Shown: positions 1 through 6,727 of the stretch, piece after piece
How the letters are laid out: every line of letters begins with the position of its first letter
Numbering within the stretch: position 1 is the first letter of the stretch
From: JBFXAM01 sp050184295
GTDB lineage: Bacteria; Planctomycetota; Phycisphaerae; UBA1845; Fen-1342
DNA length: 15,557 nucleotides
Assembly (NCBI GenBank): GCA_050184295.1
Contig: JBFXAM010000108.1
Span: 1 to 15,557 of the forward strand
Reading direction: 5' to 3'
Program-made: the position numbers and the translations under genes
The notes under the pieces: model-generated
The model's database searches: none
What the model saw: the letters and a program-made list of their open reading frames with translations, nothing else
What the model was told of the DNA's origin: nothing

Positions 1-970
1 CCGCCGGCGCCGGCGGCATCGCCAGCTTTCCCGCGAGTTGGTCCGCATTCTCCACGCCCGGCGGCAGCTCGCCCCGCTCCTGGAGCACCCGGAACAGCGA
101 CTGGATTGGCGTCGTCGCGCCGCTCTCTGTGTCGAGCCGCCCGGCCGCCCGCTCGCGCTGCGCGCTCACCGTCTGCGCCCGCTCCGCGAGTAGTTGCTGC
201 AACAGCGCATCTCCGCCGGGAGACTCACGCAAGTTGTTGATCGCGTTCACGACATCCTGCGGCCCCTCGAAACTCGCGCCGCGCGCCTGGAGCGCTGCCA
301 CGAGCCCCGCTTCGTCGAACGTGCCCATCCCGGCGCCGACCGCGGTCGCCGCGGCCGCGCCCGCCTGGTCGCGCGTGAATCCAAACTGCTCGCGCAACTG
401 TCGCGCGATCTGCATCGCGAGCTCTTCATTGCCCGCCGTCAGTGCCCCGCTCTTCTCTAACTGCGCGGCGATCGCCGCCCGCGGCCCCGCCGCCGCCTCC
501 TGTGCCTTCCGCGTCGCCTCGTTGAGCCGCTCCTGCTCGGCGATCGTCTTGCGAATCTCCTCGCGCCAACTCTGGTAGACGTGGATGCCGACCGTCACCG
601 CCGCGAACGCCGCCGCGACGCCGGCGATCGCCTTGCCCGCCATTGTGAACGCCTGGATGCTGCCGAGCACGTCGCCGACCAGCCCGCCCCAGCGCCCGCC
701 CAGCAGCTTGATGACGTCCGCCAGGTCGCGCTTGTTCTTGTCGAGCTCACCGACCAGCCCGGCGGATTTCTTCAGCTCAGGATTCAGCCGCCCCAGCGCG
801 CCAAGCTCGCGCTGCAACTGCTGCTCCAGCAGGTCCGTCGTCTCGCCCGCGCCGCGCCGCCTGGTGATTTCCTCAGTCAACGCCTGGATGCGCTGCGCCG
901 TTTGCTGGGCGGACTGCACGTCCACTTCCAGCTTATATCGCAGGACTTCATCGCGGGGACTGTCAGACAT
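1..970 (-). CDS. Tail tape-measure-like phage protein, N-terminal part (runs off left edge)
   Basis: The reading frame is open from an ATG at 970 to base 1, giving the first 323 residues of a longer protein. A clear GGAGG at 977-981, six bases before the ATG, fixes the start. Residues 1-85 are charged and helical, likely coiled coil (many Q/E/L/R, with LLEQQLQREL near 47-56). Residues about 106-131 form a hydrophobic Ala/Gly/Val-rich stretch, followed by another long helical Glu/Ala/Arg region around 135-200. A coiled coil, then a hydrophobic stretch, then more coiled coil is how phage tail tape-measure proteins usually look. They set tail length and help DNA pass into the cell. I see no catalytic motif. 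The assignment rests on architecture and phage context only; another long helical virion or membrane protein is possible. Confidence 0.6.
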   Translation of the reverse strand, partial: MSDSPRDEVLRYKLEVDVQSAQQTAQRIQALTEEITRRRGAGETTDLLEQQLQRELGALGRLNPELKKSAGLVGELDKNKRDLADVIKLLGGRWGGLVGDVLGSIQAFTMAGKAIAGVAAAFAAVTVGIHVYQSWREEIRKTIAEQERLNEATRKAQEAAAGPRAAIAAQLEKSGALTAGNEELAMQIARQLREQFGFTRDQAGAAAATAVGAGMGTFDEAGLVAALQARGASFEGPQDVVNAINNLRESPGGDALLQQLLAERAQTVSAQRERAAGRLDTESGATTPIQSLFRVLQERGELPPGVENADQLAGKLAMPPAPA

Positions 971-999
971 GATTGGCCTCCATGCCGCTGTGTGCCGCA

Positions 1000-1043
1000 T
1001 CCCGCGCGGCGCGGCATCATCCATGACGCCGCGCCGCGCGGGA
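1000..1043. repeat. Perfect 16-bp inverted repeat (hairpin) between phage genes
   Basis: Arms 1000-1015 and 1028-1043 are exact reverse complements, with a 12-nt loop (1016-1027). The hairpin lies wholly inside the 85-bp gap between the 193-aa gene (stop at 1056) and the tape-measure-like gene (start 970), and ends about 18 nt upstream of the latter's Shine-Dalgarno. There is no T-run on either side, so it is not a classic intrinsic terminator. A U-less terminator, mRNA processing site or translational control element are all possible. Confidence 0.7.
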
Positions 1044-1055
1044 CTTTCACCTGCT

Positions 1056-1637
1056 CTACACGTCGACCATGATGGTCGAGTCGTCGACGACGGCGCCCGC
1101 GTCGAGCGACTGCGCCAGTACCATCAGCCCCGCGATCGCACGCTCGTATCCGTTGTTGCCCGCGACCGCCGCCGACATCACGAAGACCTCACACGGGCCG
1201 CCCGGCGAATCATCCACACTGTCGTCGTCGGCCGGGTGCACTCGGATCGCGAGCGACAGCACGTCGCGCCCGCCGGTGTAGCTCAGCGGAACACGTCGCG
1301 CGCCGTCGATGAGCCGCGCGGCGTGCATCGCGTGCGGCAGCGCGGCCGGCTGTCGGCTGCGCTGCTCAAACGCCAATCGCTGCGACAGGGCGTTCACGAT
1401 GACCTCGGCGCTGACGCGCTCAGAGTCCGACTCCGATCCGCTCGCGGGAGTCGCCGCTGCTGCGCGCTGCGCATCGCGCAGGCGTGTTCTTGTGTCGCGC
1501 TCCCGCGCGTTCTCCAGCGCCGCAGACACCAGCGCCGCGCGGCGCTGTGTCGTGATGCCCCGCTGGCCGGCGATCGTGTCCAGATCGCAGACACGGGCCG
1601 GCTGCCGTGCGCTGCGCTTCCGGGTCCGGGCCCTCAT
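1056..1637 (-). CDS. Phage protein of unknown function, paralogue of the upstream gene
   Basis: A 193-aa protein whose ATG (1635-1637) overlaps the upstream gene's TGA in an ATGA, so it is probably translationally coupled. Residues 1-75 are basic and Ala/Arg-rich with an SESDSE patch. The C-terminal half matches the C-terminal half of the upstream gene product: GRDVLSLAIRVHP against GRELVALSVSTHRP, and ERAIAGLMVLAQSLDAGA against EAAIAGVVELARGLDAGA (12 of 18 identical). The acidic run between them (DDDSVDD) is also partly shared. The two genes therefore look like an old tandem duplication or two subunits of one complex. I do not recognise the family. The position just ahead of a tape-measure-like gene would suit a tail or virion assembly role, but that is inference from position alone. 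Confidence 0.8.
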   Translation of the reverse strand: MRARTRKRSARQPARVCDLDTIAGQRGITTQRRAALVSAALENARERDTRTRLRDAQRAAAATPASGSESDSERVSAEVIVNALSQRLAFEQRSRQPAALPHAMHAARLIDGARRVPLSYTGGRDVLSLAIRVHPADDDSVDDSPGGPCEVFVMSAAVAGNNGYERAIAGLMVLAQSLDAGAVVDDSTIMVDV

Positions 1638-2158
1638 GTCGTCACCACGTTGCGGGTCGGGCGCGCCCCCGCGTCCAGTCCGCGGGCCAGCTCGACGACG
1701 CCCGCGATCGCCGCCTCGAATCCGCGCCCGTGCCGCGCCGCCGCGACCATACAGAACAACTCCGACCGCGCGTCGTGTATGTCGCCCGTGCAGTCACCAC
1801 CACACGGCCGGTGCGTGCTGACGCTCAGCGCGACGAGCTCGCGCCCGCCGCAGATCGTGGTCGCGAAGTCCGATTCGCGCACGTCGGCGGCAAGCCGCGC
1901 CGCGTAGCGCAGCACGTCGGCCCCGCTGTCGCTCGCGCCGGATTCGGATTCGCCGGCCTCTTCGCCGGTCGCCTCATCCGCAAAGCGCGCCTCCAGTCGC
2001 GCCCGCAGCGCCGTCCGCAGGTCCGCCGATCGCCCGGCCGCGACATCCGCCACGGCGCCCTCAAACCACAAATCGAAAGTGTCCGCGTCCGCCGACATCG
2101 GCTCCGGCGGCTGGCATTCGGTGTCCTGCACCCCTTCGTATTCGACCCTCGCATCCAT
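1634..2158 (-). CDS. Phage protein of unknown function, paralogue of the downstream gene
   Basis: A 174-aa acidic protein. The ATG at 2158 is preceded by a strong AGGAGGA about six bases upstream, which decides the start. The N-terminal half carries a helical segment (TALRARLEARF near residues 49-59) and a Glu/Ser/Gly-rich linker. The C-terminal half shares its core with the downstream 193-aa protein (GREL..., SELFCM..., AAIAG...LDAGA). It has several cysteines around residues 120-140 (CGGDCTGD, then LFCM), but they do not form a recognisable metal-binding pattern. It is separated from the preceding gene by an 89-bp gap that contains a hairpin, so it may begin a sub-operon. No family recognised. 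Confidence 0.8.
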   Translation of the reverse strand: MDARVEYEGVQDTECQPPEPMSADADTFDLWFEGAVADVAAGRSADLRTALRARLEARFADEATGEEAGESESGASDSGADVLRYAARLAADVRESDFATTICGGRELVALSVSTHRPCGGDCTGDIHDARSELFCMVAAARHGRGFEAAIAGVVELARGLDAGARPTRNVVTT

Positions 2159-2204
2159 CGTCGTATCCTCCTGGTCGCTTCATCCGAGCGACGCCATGCA
2201 CTCG

Positions 2205-2228
2205 CCGGCGGCGCACGCGCGCCGCCGG
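2205..2228. repeat. Perfect 10-bp inverted repeat (hairpin) between phage genes
   Basis: CCGGCGGCGC (2205-2214) and GCGCCGCCGG (2219-2228) are exact reverse complements with a 4-nt loop, giving a very stable tetraloop hairpin. It sits in the 89-bp gap between the 186-aa gene (stop at 2248) and the 174-aa gene (start 2158). No T-run follows on the minus strand. It resembles the 1000-1043 hairpin in composition and placement. Confidence 0.65.
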
Positions 2229-2247
2229 ATCACTCACTGTTTCGCGT

Positions 2248-2808
2248 TCACCGCGGCCGCGCCGCGTAACGCGCCGGATTCCGCGCCGGGTCGACGCTCG
2301 GCACGTCGTCGCGCGGGCTCGCGGCGGCGCCCGCGTGCTCCGCCGCCGCCGCGCCGGCCCGCGCGCTCGCCGGCCGCGCCGCGCCGACCGGCGCCCGCAA
2401 CGGCTTCGGCGCGCCGCCGGCGCCCTTCGCCACGCTCGCCAGATCGATGATGAGCAGATCATCCTTCGTTCGCAGGTCGTATCGCCCGCGAACCGCGTCG
2501 ATCTCGACGCCGCAGCGCTTGATCGCTCGCCCCAGCGAGACCCGCCGCCGGCCCGCGTCGCGCTGCTCCTTCCCGTGCCGCACGACGCTCACCGCAACCG
2601 ACAACGCCCGCTCGTCGTCGCGCGGCGCGCGGATCGCGATCCGCAGAGTGCCGGCGTCGGCGAGCACGATGCAGTAGTGCGCGATGCCCGCCGACTCCAG
2701 GTCCGCAGCGCGCATCGTCGCCGTGCCCGTCGCGTCGATCGCCACTTGCCCCTCTTCGAGCGGCGGTTGCCGATTCCACGCCCCCGGTTCGACCAATTCG
2801 AAACTCAT
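2248..2808 (-). CDS. Phage early/middle protein of unknown function, 186 aa
   Basis: The ATG at 2806-2808 has a near-perfect AAGGAGGT about five bases upstream, the strongest ribosome site in the window, implying high expression independent of upstream translation. Residues 1-125 look like a compact alpha/beta domain with alternating hydrophobic strands (AHYCIVLADAGTLRIAIRAP, ALSVAVSVVRHG, DLLIIDLA). Residues about 126-186 are a low-complexity Ala/Pro/Arg tail, typical of a disordered or nucleic-acid-contacting end. The small domain plus disordered tail recalls single-strand-binding or other accessory DNA proteins in outline only; I see no diagnostic motif. It lies downstream of the A-B transposition operon. 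Confidence 0.8.
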   Translation of the reverse strand: MSFELVEPGAWNRQPPLEEGQVAIDATGTATMRAADLESAGIAHYCIVLADAGTLRIAIRAPRDDERALSVAVSVVRHGKEQRDAGRRRVSLGRAIKRCGVEIDAVRGRYDLRTKDDLLIIDLASVAKGAGGAPKPLRAPVGAARPASARAGAAAAEHAGAAASPRDDVPSVDPARNPARYAARPR

Positions 2809-2827
2809 CCGCGACCTCCTTGTCGGT

Positions 2828-3025
2828 TCAGGTTTTCCGCATCACGCCGACCAGCATCCGCAACCGTCGGCATCGCGGAGCGGCCGGCACACAGCGACGA
2901 ACATCCCAACGCTGCCGTGCCATGGACGCTGCGATCCAGCTGGAGATTGAAGCCGGTCGCAGACCCCGGCCGCTCCGCGAAACCGACGACACCCAACCCC
3001 GGCCGCTTCGAACGGCCGGCGTCAT
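2828..3025 (-). CDS. Possible small basic protein, 65 aa
   Basis: This ORF begins with an ATG overlapping the stop of the preceding small ORF (ATGA, 3022-3025) and ends 19 bases before the next gene's start. It is very rich in Arg and Ser, with RSGRG repeated near the N-terminus because of a repeated DNA word. It has no Shine-Dalgarno and would depend on coupling. About 71% of its third codon positions are G/C by my hand count, only mildly supportive in DNA this GC-rich. An overlapping frame ending at 2805, reachable only from a TTG at 2996, is an alternative. It may be noncoding. Confidence 0.3.
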   Translation of the reverse strand: MTPAVRSGRGWVSSVSRSGRGLRPASISSWIAASMARQRWDVRRCVPAAPRCRRLRMLVGVMRKT

Positions 3026-3211
3026 GGAGCGGCCGGCGCCGTGCGGCGTCGACGCACGCCGGCCGATAGGACAGACAGCCGCGGGCCCGATCGAGAAGGC
3101 CCTGCGAACTCTCCCCAGCCGCTCCACGTCACCGACCACACCACAGCTCCCGCCCGCCGCGCAGCGCTCGCGCTTCCCGCGCGCCGCGCGTGGATGTCGT
3201 GGAGCGGCCGG
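2877..3211. repeat. Cluster of an 11-bp word GGAGCGGCCGG
   Basis: The exact word occurs forward at 2877-2887, 3026-3036 and 3201-3211, and inverted at 2966-2976. A near copy (CCGGCCGCTTC) lies at 2999-3009 and a looser one near 3117-3126. They fall in the roughly 590-bp stretch after the B gene, where coding potential is weakest. The spacing is irregular. They could be protein-binding sites or part of a diverging small-ORF region. Confidence 0.5.
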
Positions 3212-3405
3212 AACTGCAAGCGCTGACAGCCGCCCCGCGGTGCGTAGACACGACCGGCCGGCGGATGGAGAGCGCCGACGCCGGCTGCGCTCCACCCGCC
3301 CCACGATTCCCACGCCGCCGCGCCGACCGCCCGCCGCGCAACGCACCGCCGGACGCTCGCGGCGCCGTTCGAAGCCCGGTCGATCATCAATCGAACGCGC
3401 GTCAT
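3022..3405 (-). CDS. Possible small protein downstream of transposition protein B, 127 aa
   Basis: The ATG at 3403-3405 overlaps the B gene's TGA as an ATGA, the same join used between the other early genes, and the ORF itself ends in an ATGA overlap with the next small ORF. Third positions are about 79% G/C against about 65% at second positions by hand count, the order expected of a real frame in GC-rich DNA. The protein is Arg/Ala/Gly-rich with an unusual number of Trp residues (near 32, 35, 38 and again around 95-106). It has no Shine-Dalgarno of its own and no family I recognise. The overlap chain is the main argument; competing long frames exist on both strands here. Confidence 0.42.
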   Translation of the reverse strand: MTRVRLMIDRASNGAASVRRCVARRAVGAAAWESWGGWSAAGVGALHPPAGRVYAPRGGCQRLQFRPLHDIHARRAGSASAARRAGAVVWSVTWSGWGEFAGPSRSGPRLSVLSAGVRRRRTAPAAP

Positions 3406-4568
3406 GCGGTTGCTGCCGCGAGCTCGCCGCCCGCCTGCTCGGCGCACTCGGTCGACAGGTCCGGACCGAGTAGCATCTTGTGTGCCATGTGCAAATCGGC
3501 TACGTCGAGCGGACGCTTACGGCGCACGTCGAGCGCAAGCTCGCAGACGCGCATCGCCAGTCCGAGCCGGCCCCAGCCCTCCACGTTCGACAGGCGCGTG
3601 AGCCAGCGCTCGCCGGCCGGCGTCACCAGCTTCAAGCGCGAGTTGCGGAGGATCGCGCGGATGTCTTCGACCGAATACAGGTCGCCGTCGGAGTCCACGC
3701 CGTCGCGCGTCGCGTCGTAGACCGGCGCGATCCGCCGAACCAGCTGTGGGGATACGACGCAGCGCTCGCCGTTGCGCGCCTTCAGGAGTAATCTAAAAAA
3801 CCCTTTGTCGCCGAGTAGGACCACCGGCAGACAGCGATGATTCTGGAGGTCGGACAGGTCATGCAGCGCGCGAATCAGCTCCAGCCCATCGCGCGTCAGG
3901 TTCTGGACCTCGTCGACGATGAGCACGTAGTTGCGGCGCCGCTGGACGAACGAGCGCAGCGCGAGCACACGCTTCCGATGCGGAAGCCCAGCCGCTTCCT
4001 TGAGCTCTGGTACGTCCGCGCACAGCAGCGCGGAAATCCCGCGCGCGTCGCCGAAGGCGTCGTCCGCGCGAACGTAGATGCACGAGCCGCGCTCGCGTTG
4101 GAACGCGAGTGCGACTTCGGTTTTGCCTGTGCCCGGCTCGGCGATGATCGCGACCATGCGATTGCCGCGAACCGCGATGTTGATGACGCCGAGCATCTCC
4201 TTTGCGATCCGCGTCGGCGCGAACTGCCGCACGTTCGGTCGCGCCGCGCGCTCCGCCTCTTCACCCAGAAACAAGTCGATCTTTCGCGCGACGCCACCGC
4301 CGTCACCAGCATACTTCCGGGCGATCCAATCGCTCAGCGTCCCGGAGCTGACGCCGATCCGCGTCGCCACATCCGAGATCGCCGCCGGCCGGCCGTCCTG
4401 CCGCGGATGCGCCGCGCGCCAGTCCATCAAGTCTGTGCGGAGATCGTCCTGTACCGTCTCAGCCACAGCGCCCGAATCATCCGTGATTCGCCGCATGGTC
4501 ACACGAGCCTCCTGCCCGAGCTGCTCAAAGCCTCTGTTTGGTGGGTTGTCGTCTGGAGTCATCGTCAT
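3402..4568 (-). CDS. B: Mu B-type transposition protein, AAA+ ATPase
   Basis: In Mu, B is an ATP-dependent DNA-binding protein that coats target DNA, delivers it to the transposase and gives target immunity. Here the 388-aa product has an HTH near residues 63-85 (ISDVATRIGVSSGTLSDWIA), matching the N-terminal DNA-binding domain of Mu B. Walker A is AEPGTGKT (143-150) and Walker B is YVLIVDE (214-220). An arginine-rich AAA+ region and a helical C-terminal domain follow. It is longer than Mu B (312 aa), mostly through about 60 extra N-terminal residues. The ATG at 4568 overlaps the transposase stop in an ATGA; a second ATG two codons later (4562) is an alternative. The same frame stays open far upstream (to 5888), but that part lies opposite the transposase frame and is not the gene. 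No strong Shine-Dalgarno, so coupling to A is likely. Confidence 0.93.
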   Translation of the reverse strand: MTMTPDDNPPNRGFEQLGQEARVTMRRITDDSGAVAETVQDDLRTDLMDWRAAHPRQDGRPAAISDVATRIGVSSGTLSDWIARKYAGDGGGVARKIDLFLGEEAERAARPNVRQFAPTRIAKEMLGVINIAVRGNRMVAIIAEPGTGKTEVALAFQRERGSCIYVRADDAFGDARGISALLCADVPELKEAAGLPHRKRVLALRSFVQRRRNYVLIVDEVQNLTRDGLELIRALHDLSDLQNHRCLPVVLLGDKGFFRLLLKARNGERCVVSPQLVRRIAPVYDATRDGVDSDGDLYSVEDIRAILRNSRLKLVTPAGERWLTRLSNVEGWGRLGLAMRVCELALDVRRKRPLDVADLHMAHKMLLGPDLSTECAEQAGGELAAATA

Positions 4569-6727
4569 CCCGCCGATACGCCGAGGTCCGCCCACGAAAA
4601 TCGCCCCGCATCCTTGCCGGGCGTCTCCGGGTCGCATTCGGCGAACTCCGCGAATCCACGTCCCGCGCCGGCCTCCTGCCGGCGCACGATTTCTTCCTGC
4701 TCTGCCAGCACGGCGAAGCCGTCGAACGCGACGGCCGCGGGCGCCGCCCCCTTCGCGGCGCGCCGCTGTCGATCCGCCTGCGCGGTCACCTTCTTCGCCG
4801 GTTCGACCAGGTCCGGCCGCACCAGCGCGACCGCCGGCGCCGCCGGTGTCGGCAGTGCCTTGCACTGCGCCGCCTCGCGCGACTTCCGAAATTCGCGCTG
4901 TGCTTCGAGCACCTGTTGAGGCGTCTCGTTTTGCAGATAGTTGCGCGCCGGCACCGCCGCCTTGACGGCTCGTCGAAAGCGCGACTTCTTCGCGCTTGCC
5001 GCGGCCAGCGCCTCGGGCGTCGCGTCCGCGCGCACCAGGGCCTTGTGAAGCGCACTGCAGAGGTTGCGGCCGTTCGCATCCGCAAGGACGATCTCGCCGA
5101 CGCGGTCGATGTCCGGGCGGATGTAGACTTCGCGCCCCTGAAGTTTCACGGCGTCGCCGGCGTCGAGCTCGTAGCGCAGCCCGCGATACGTCACGTGGTC
5201 GCGCCCCACCTTGCGCGGGCCGTCCAGCGGCCGGCACGCCAGCGCGAGCACATGCAGATCGACGCGCCGGATCGTCCCGCGCTGCTGCTCGAAGACGAGA
5301 TTCGGCGTGAGCCCGCCGAGCGCCCGCCGTGGCGTCGAGTTGTAGACTTCGACGCCCGTTCGAACGGCCCTCGAAAACTCGTCGAACGTCGGCAGCAGCT
5401 CCGGATGATCGCGGTCCAGCGCCGCCGCCACGTGCGAACGTTCCGCTGGGCAGCCGCCCCAGAAGCCCGGAAACAGCCGGTCGATCTTCTGTTTGATAAA
5501 ACGCCAGATCGCTTCGATTTTTTTCGCCCAGGGCGCGTAAGGCGTCGAAACATGCCCACGAATCGCAAGCTCGTGCAGCACGCCGCCGAGCCGGCCGTCC
5601 CCGAACCGCACGCGCTGGAGCCACGTGCCGCGCGGCGAGCCGAAGGCGCGCTTCAGCGCCTTGCCGTTGTCGTAGGTGATGTCGCTCGGCGCGCCGCACT
5701 CCGCCACCAGGTCGCGCAACACGCGCAAATACGCGTTGCCGTCTTCGCTCAACGCGACGCCAACGATCAGTCTTCCCGACCGCGCGCAGCAGAACCCGAC
5801 CACGACGGCCCGCCCCCTGCGATAGCCGCCCTCCGCCGCCGGATCGGCGATCCGCACGTCGGCCACACGCGCATCGCACGAGTACCACGCCCCCGCCGGG
5901 ACGTGCGTGTAGTCGATCCTGTCCTTCGGCACGCAGCGCATTTCGAACGCGCGCGGCCCCTCGCGCTCCAGCACGCGCACCGCCCGCGGAATCTCCGCGA
6001 TGATCGACCGCACGTGATACTGACTGAGCGGCGCGATGCCCAGCTCCGCCGCGAGCCGCTCCTGCTCATGAAATGCGTCCGCGCCGCCGAATCGATTCGG
6101 GTGCAGATAGACGCCACGCACGCGCTCCACGAGCCGCGCGTCGATCTCGACGCGCTTCCGGCCGCTGCGGATGCGTCCGTCGAGCGGCTCGCCGCGCGCC
6201 GCCTTGCCGCGCAGCTCGATGATTTTCGAGCGCGACATCGGCAGCGCGTGCTCGCGCGCCCATTCGCCATGCACACGCGCGAGCGCGTCGAAATAGCCCT
6301 GCGAAAACGGAGCGAGCTGCGGATGCTGCTGTCGAAACGCGCGGTCGCGGCTCAGCAGCTCCGCGAGCTGTGCGTGCCGCTGGCGCGACGAATCGCGCCC
6401 CGCGAGCACCGCCGCCGGCGTCGCGATCGCGCGCAGCCGCTGCGCGAGCGTCGCGACCTGGAGCTCTTCACCGTGCCGATCCACGATCAACGCGTCGCCC
6501 CGCACGACCCAGGCGCCGCCGCGTTTGTCGCGTTGCTCCGCGGGGAGCTCTTCGCGCGCGAACCGCTGCCAGCGCTTTTCCAGTGCGTCGCCGGTCTCGC
6601 CCAGACCGAGCGCGACATCGGGGAGCCGATACCAAGTGTGCGGCCCGGTGTACGGCGCGACGGCGATCGCCGCCGCGGGTGCGGCGTGCATCGCGTCGTC
6701 ACTGTTCACGGGCAGGATGGCGATCAC
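4565..6727 (-). CDS. A: Mu A-type DDE transposase
   Basis: It catalyses strand nicking and strand transfer of the element ends. The 720-aa product is close to Mu A (663 aa). An N-terminal winged-helix-like region lies at about 26-85 (WYRLPDVALGLGETGD...), comparable to the Mu end-binding part, followed by helical DNA-binding segments to about 260. The RNase-H-like core carries the three catalytic acids: D285 in WYSCDAR, D353 in DITYDNG, and E405 in APWAKKIEAIW, with 51 residues between the second and third. A beta-barrel-like region follows at about 450-520, then a charged helical tail that in Mu contacts B. The GTG start (6725-6727) overlaps the preceding stop as GTGA, with GGAGG eight bases upstream. 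The frame stays open upstream, but the overlap and ribosome site favour this start. Confidence 0.94.
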   Translation of the reverse strand: MIAILPVNSDDAMHAAPAAAIAVAPYTGPHTWYRLPDVALGLGETGDALEKRWQRFAREELPAEQRDKRGGAWVVRGDALIVDRHGEELQVATLAQRLRAIATPAAVLAGRDSSRQRHAQLAELLSRDRAFRQQHPQLAPFSQGYFDALARVHGEWAREHALPMSRSKIIELRGKAARGEPLDGRIRSGRKRVEIDARLVERVRGVYLHPNRFGGADAFHEQERLAAELGIAPLSQYHVRSIIAEIPRAVRVLEREGPRAFEMRCVPKDRIDYTHVPAGAWYSCDARVADVRIADPAAEGGYRRGRAVVVGFCCARSGRLIVGVALSEDGNAYLRVLRDLVAECGAPSDITYDNGKALKRAFGSPRGTWLQRVRFGDGRLGGVLHELAIRGHVSTPYAPWAKKIEAIWRFIKQKIDRLFPGFWGGCPAERSHVAAALDRDHPELLPTFDEFSRAVRTGVEVYNSTPRRALGGLTPNLVFEQQRGTIRRVDLHVLALACRPLDGPRKVGRDHVTYRGLRYELDAGDAVKLQGREVYIRPDIDRVGEIVLADANGRNLCSALHKALVRADATPEALAAASAKKSRFRRAVKAAVPARNYLQNETPQQVLEAQREFRKSREAAQCKALPTPAAPAVALVRPDLVEPAKKVTAQADRQRRAAKGAAPAAVAFDGFAVLAEQEEIVRRQEAGAGRGFAEFAECDPETPGKDAGRFSWADLGVSAG

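Noticed and set aside
585..1907. A 440-codon plus-strand frame
   Set aside because: It lies opposite three leftward phage genes with strong ribosome sites and joins; the product is low-complexity Arg/Ser/Pro.
2805..2996. A 63-codon leftward frame ending in an ATGA with the 186-aa gene
   Set aside because: Its only start is a TTG with no ribosome site, and the downstream gene has its own near-perfect Shine-Dalgarno, so coupling is not needed. Kept only as an alternative to the 65-aa ORF.
4569..5888. Upstream extension of the B protein frame to 828 aa
   Set aside because: The extra 440 residues lie in another frame of the transposase gene and are Arg/Gly-rich. The ATGA overlap at 4565-4568 marks the true start.
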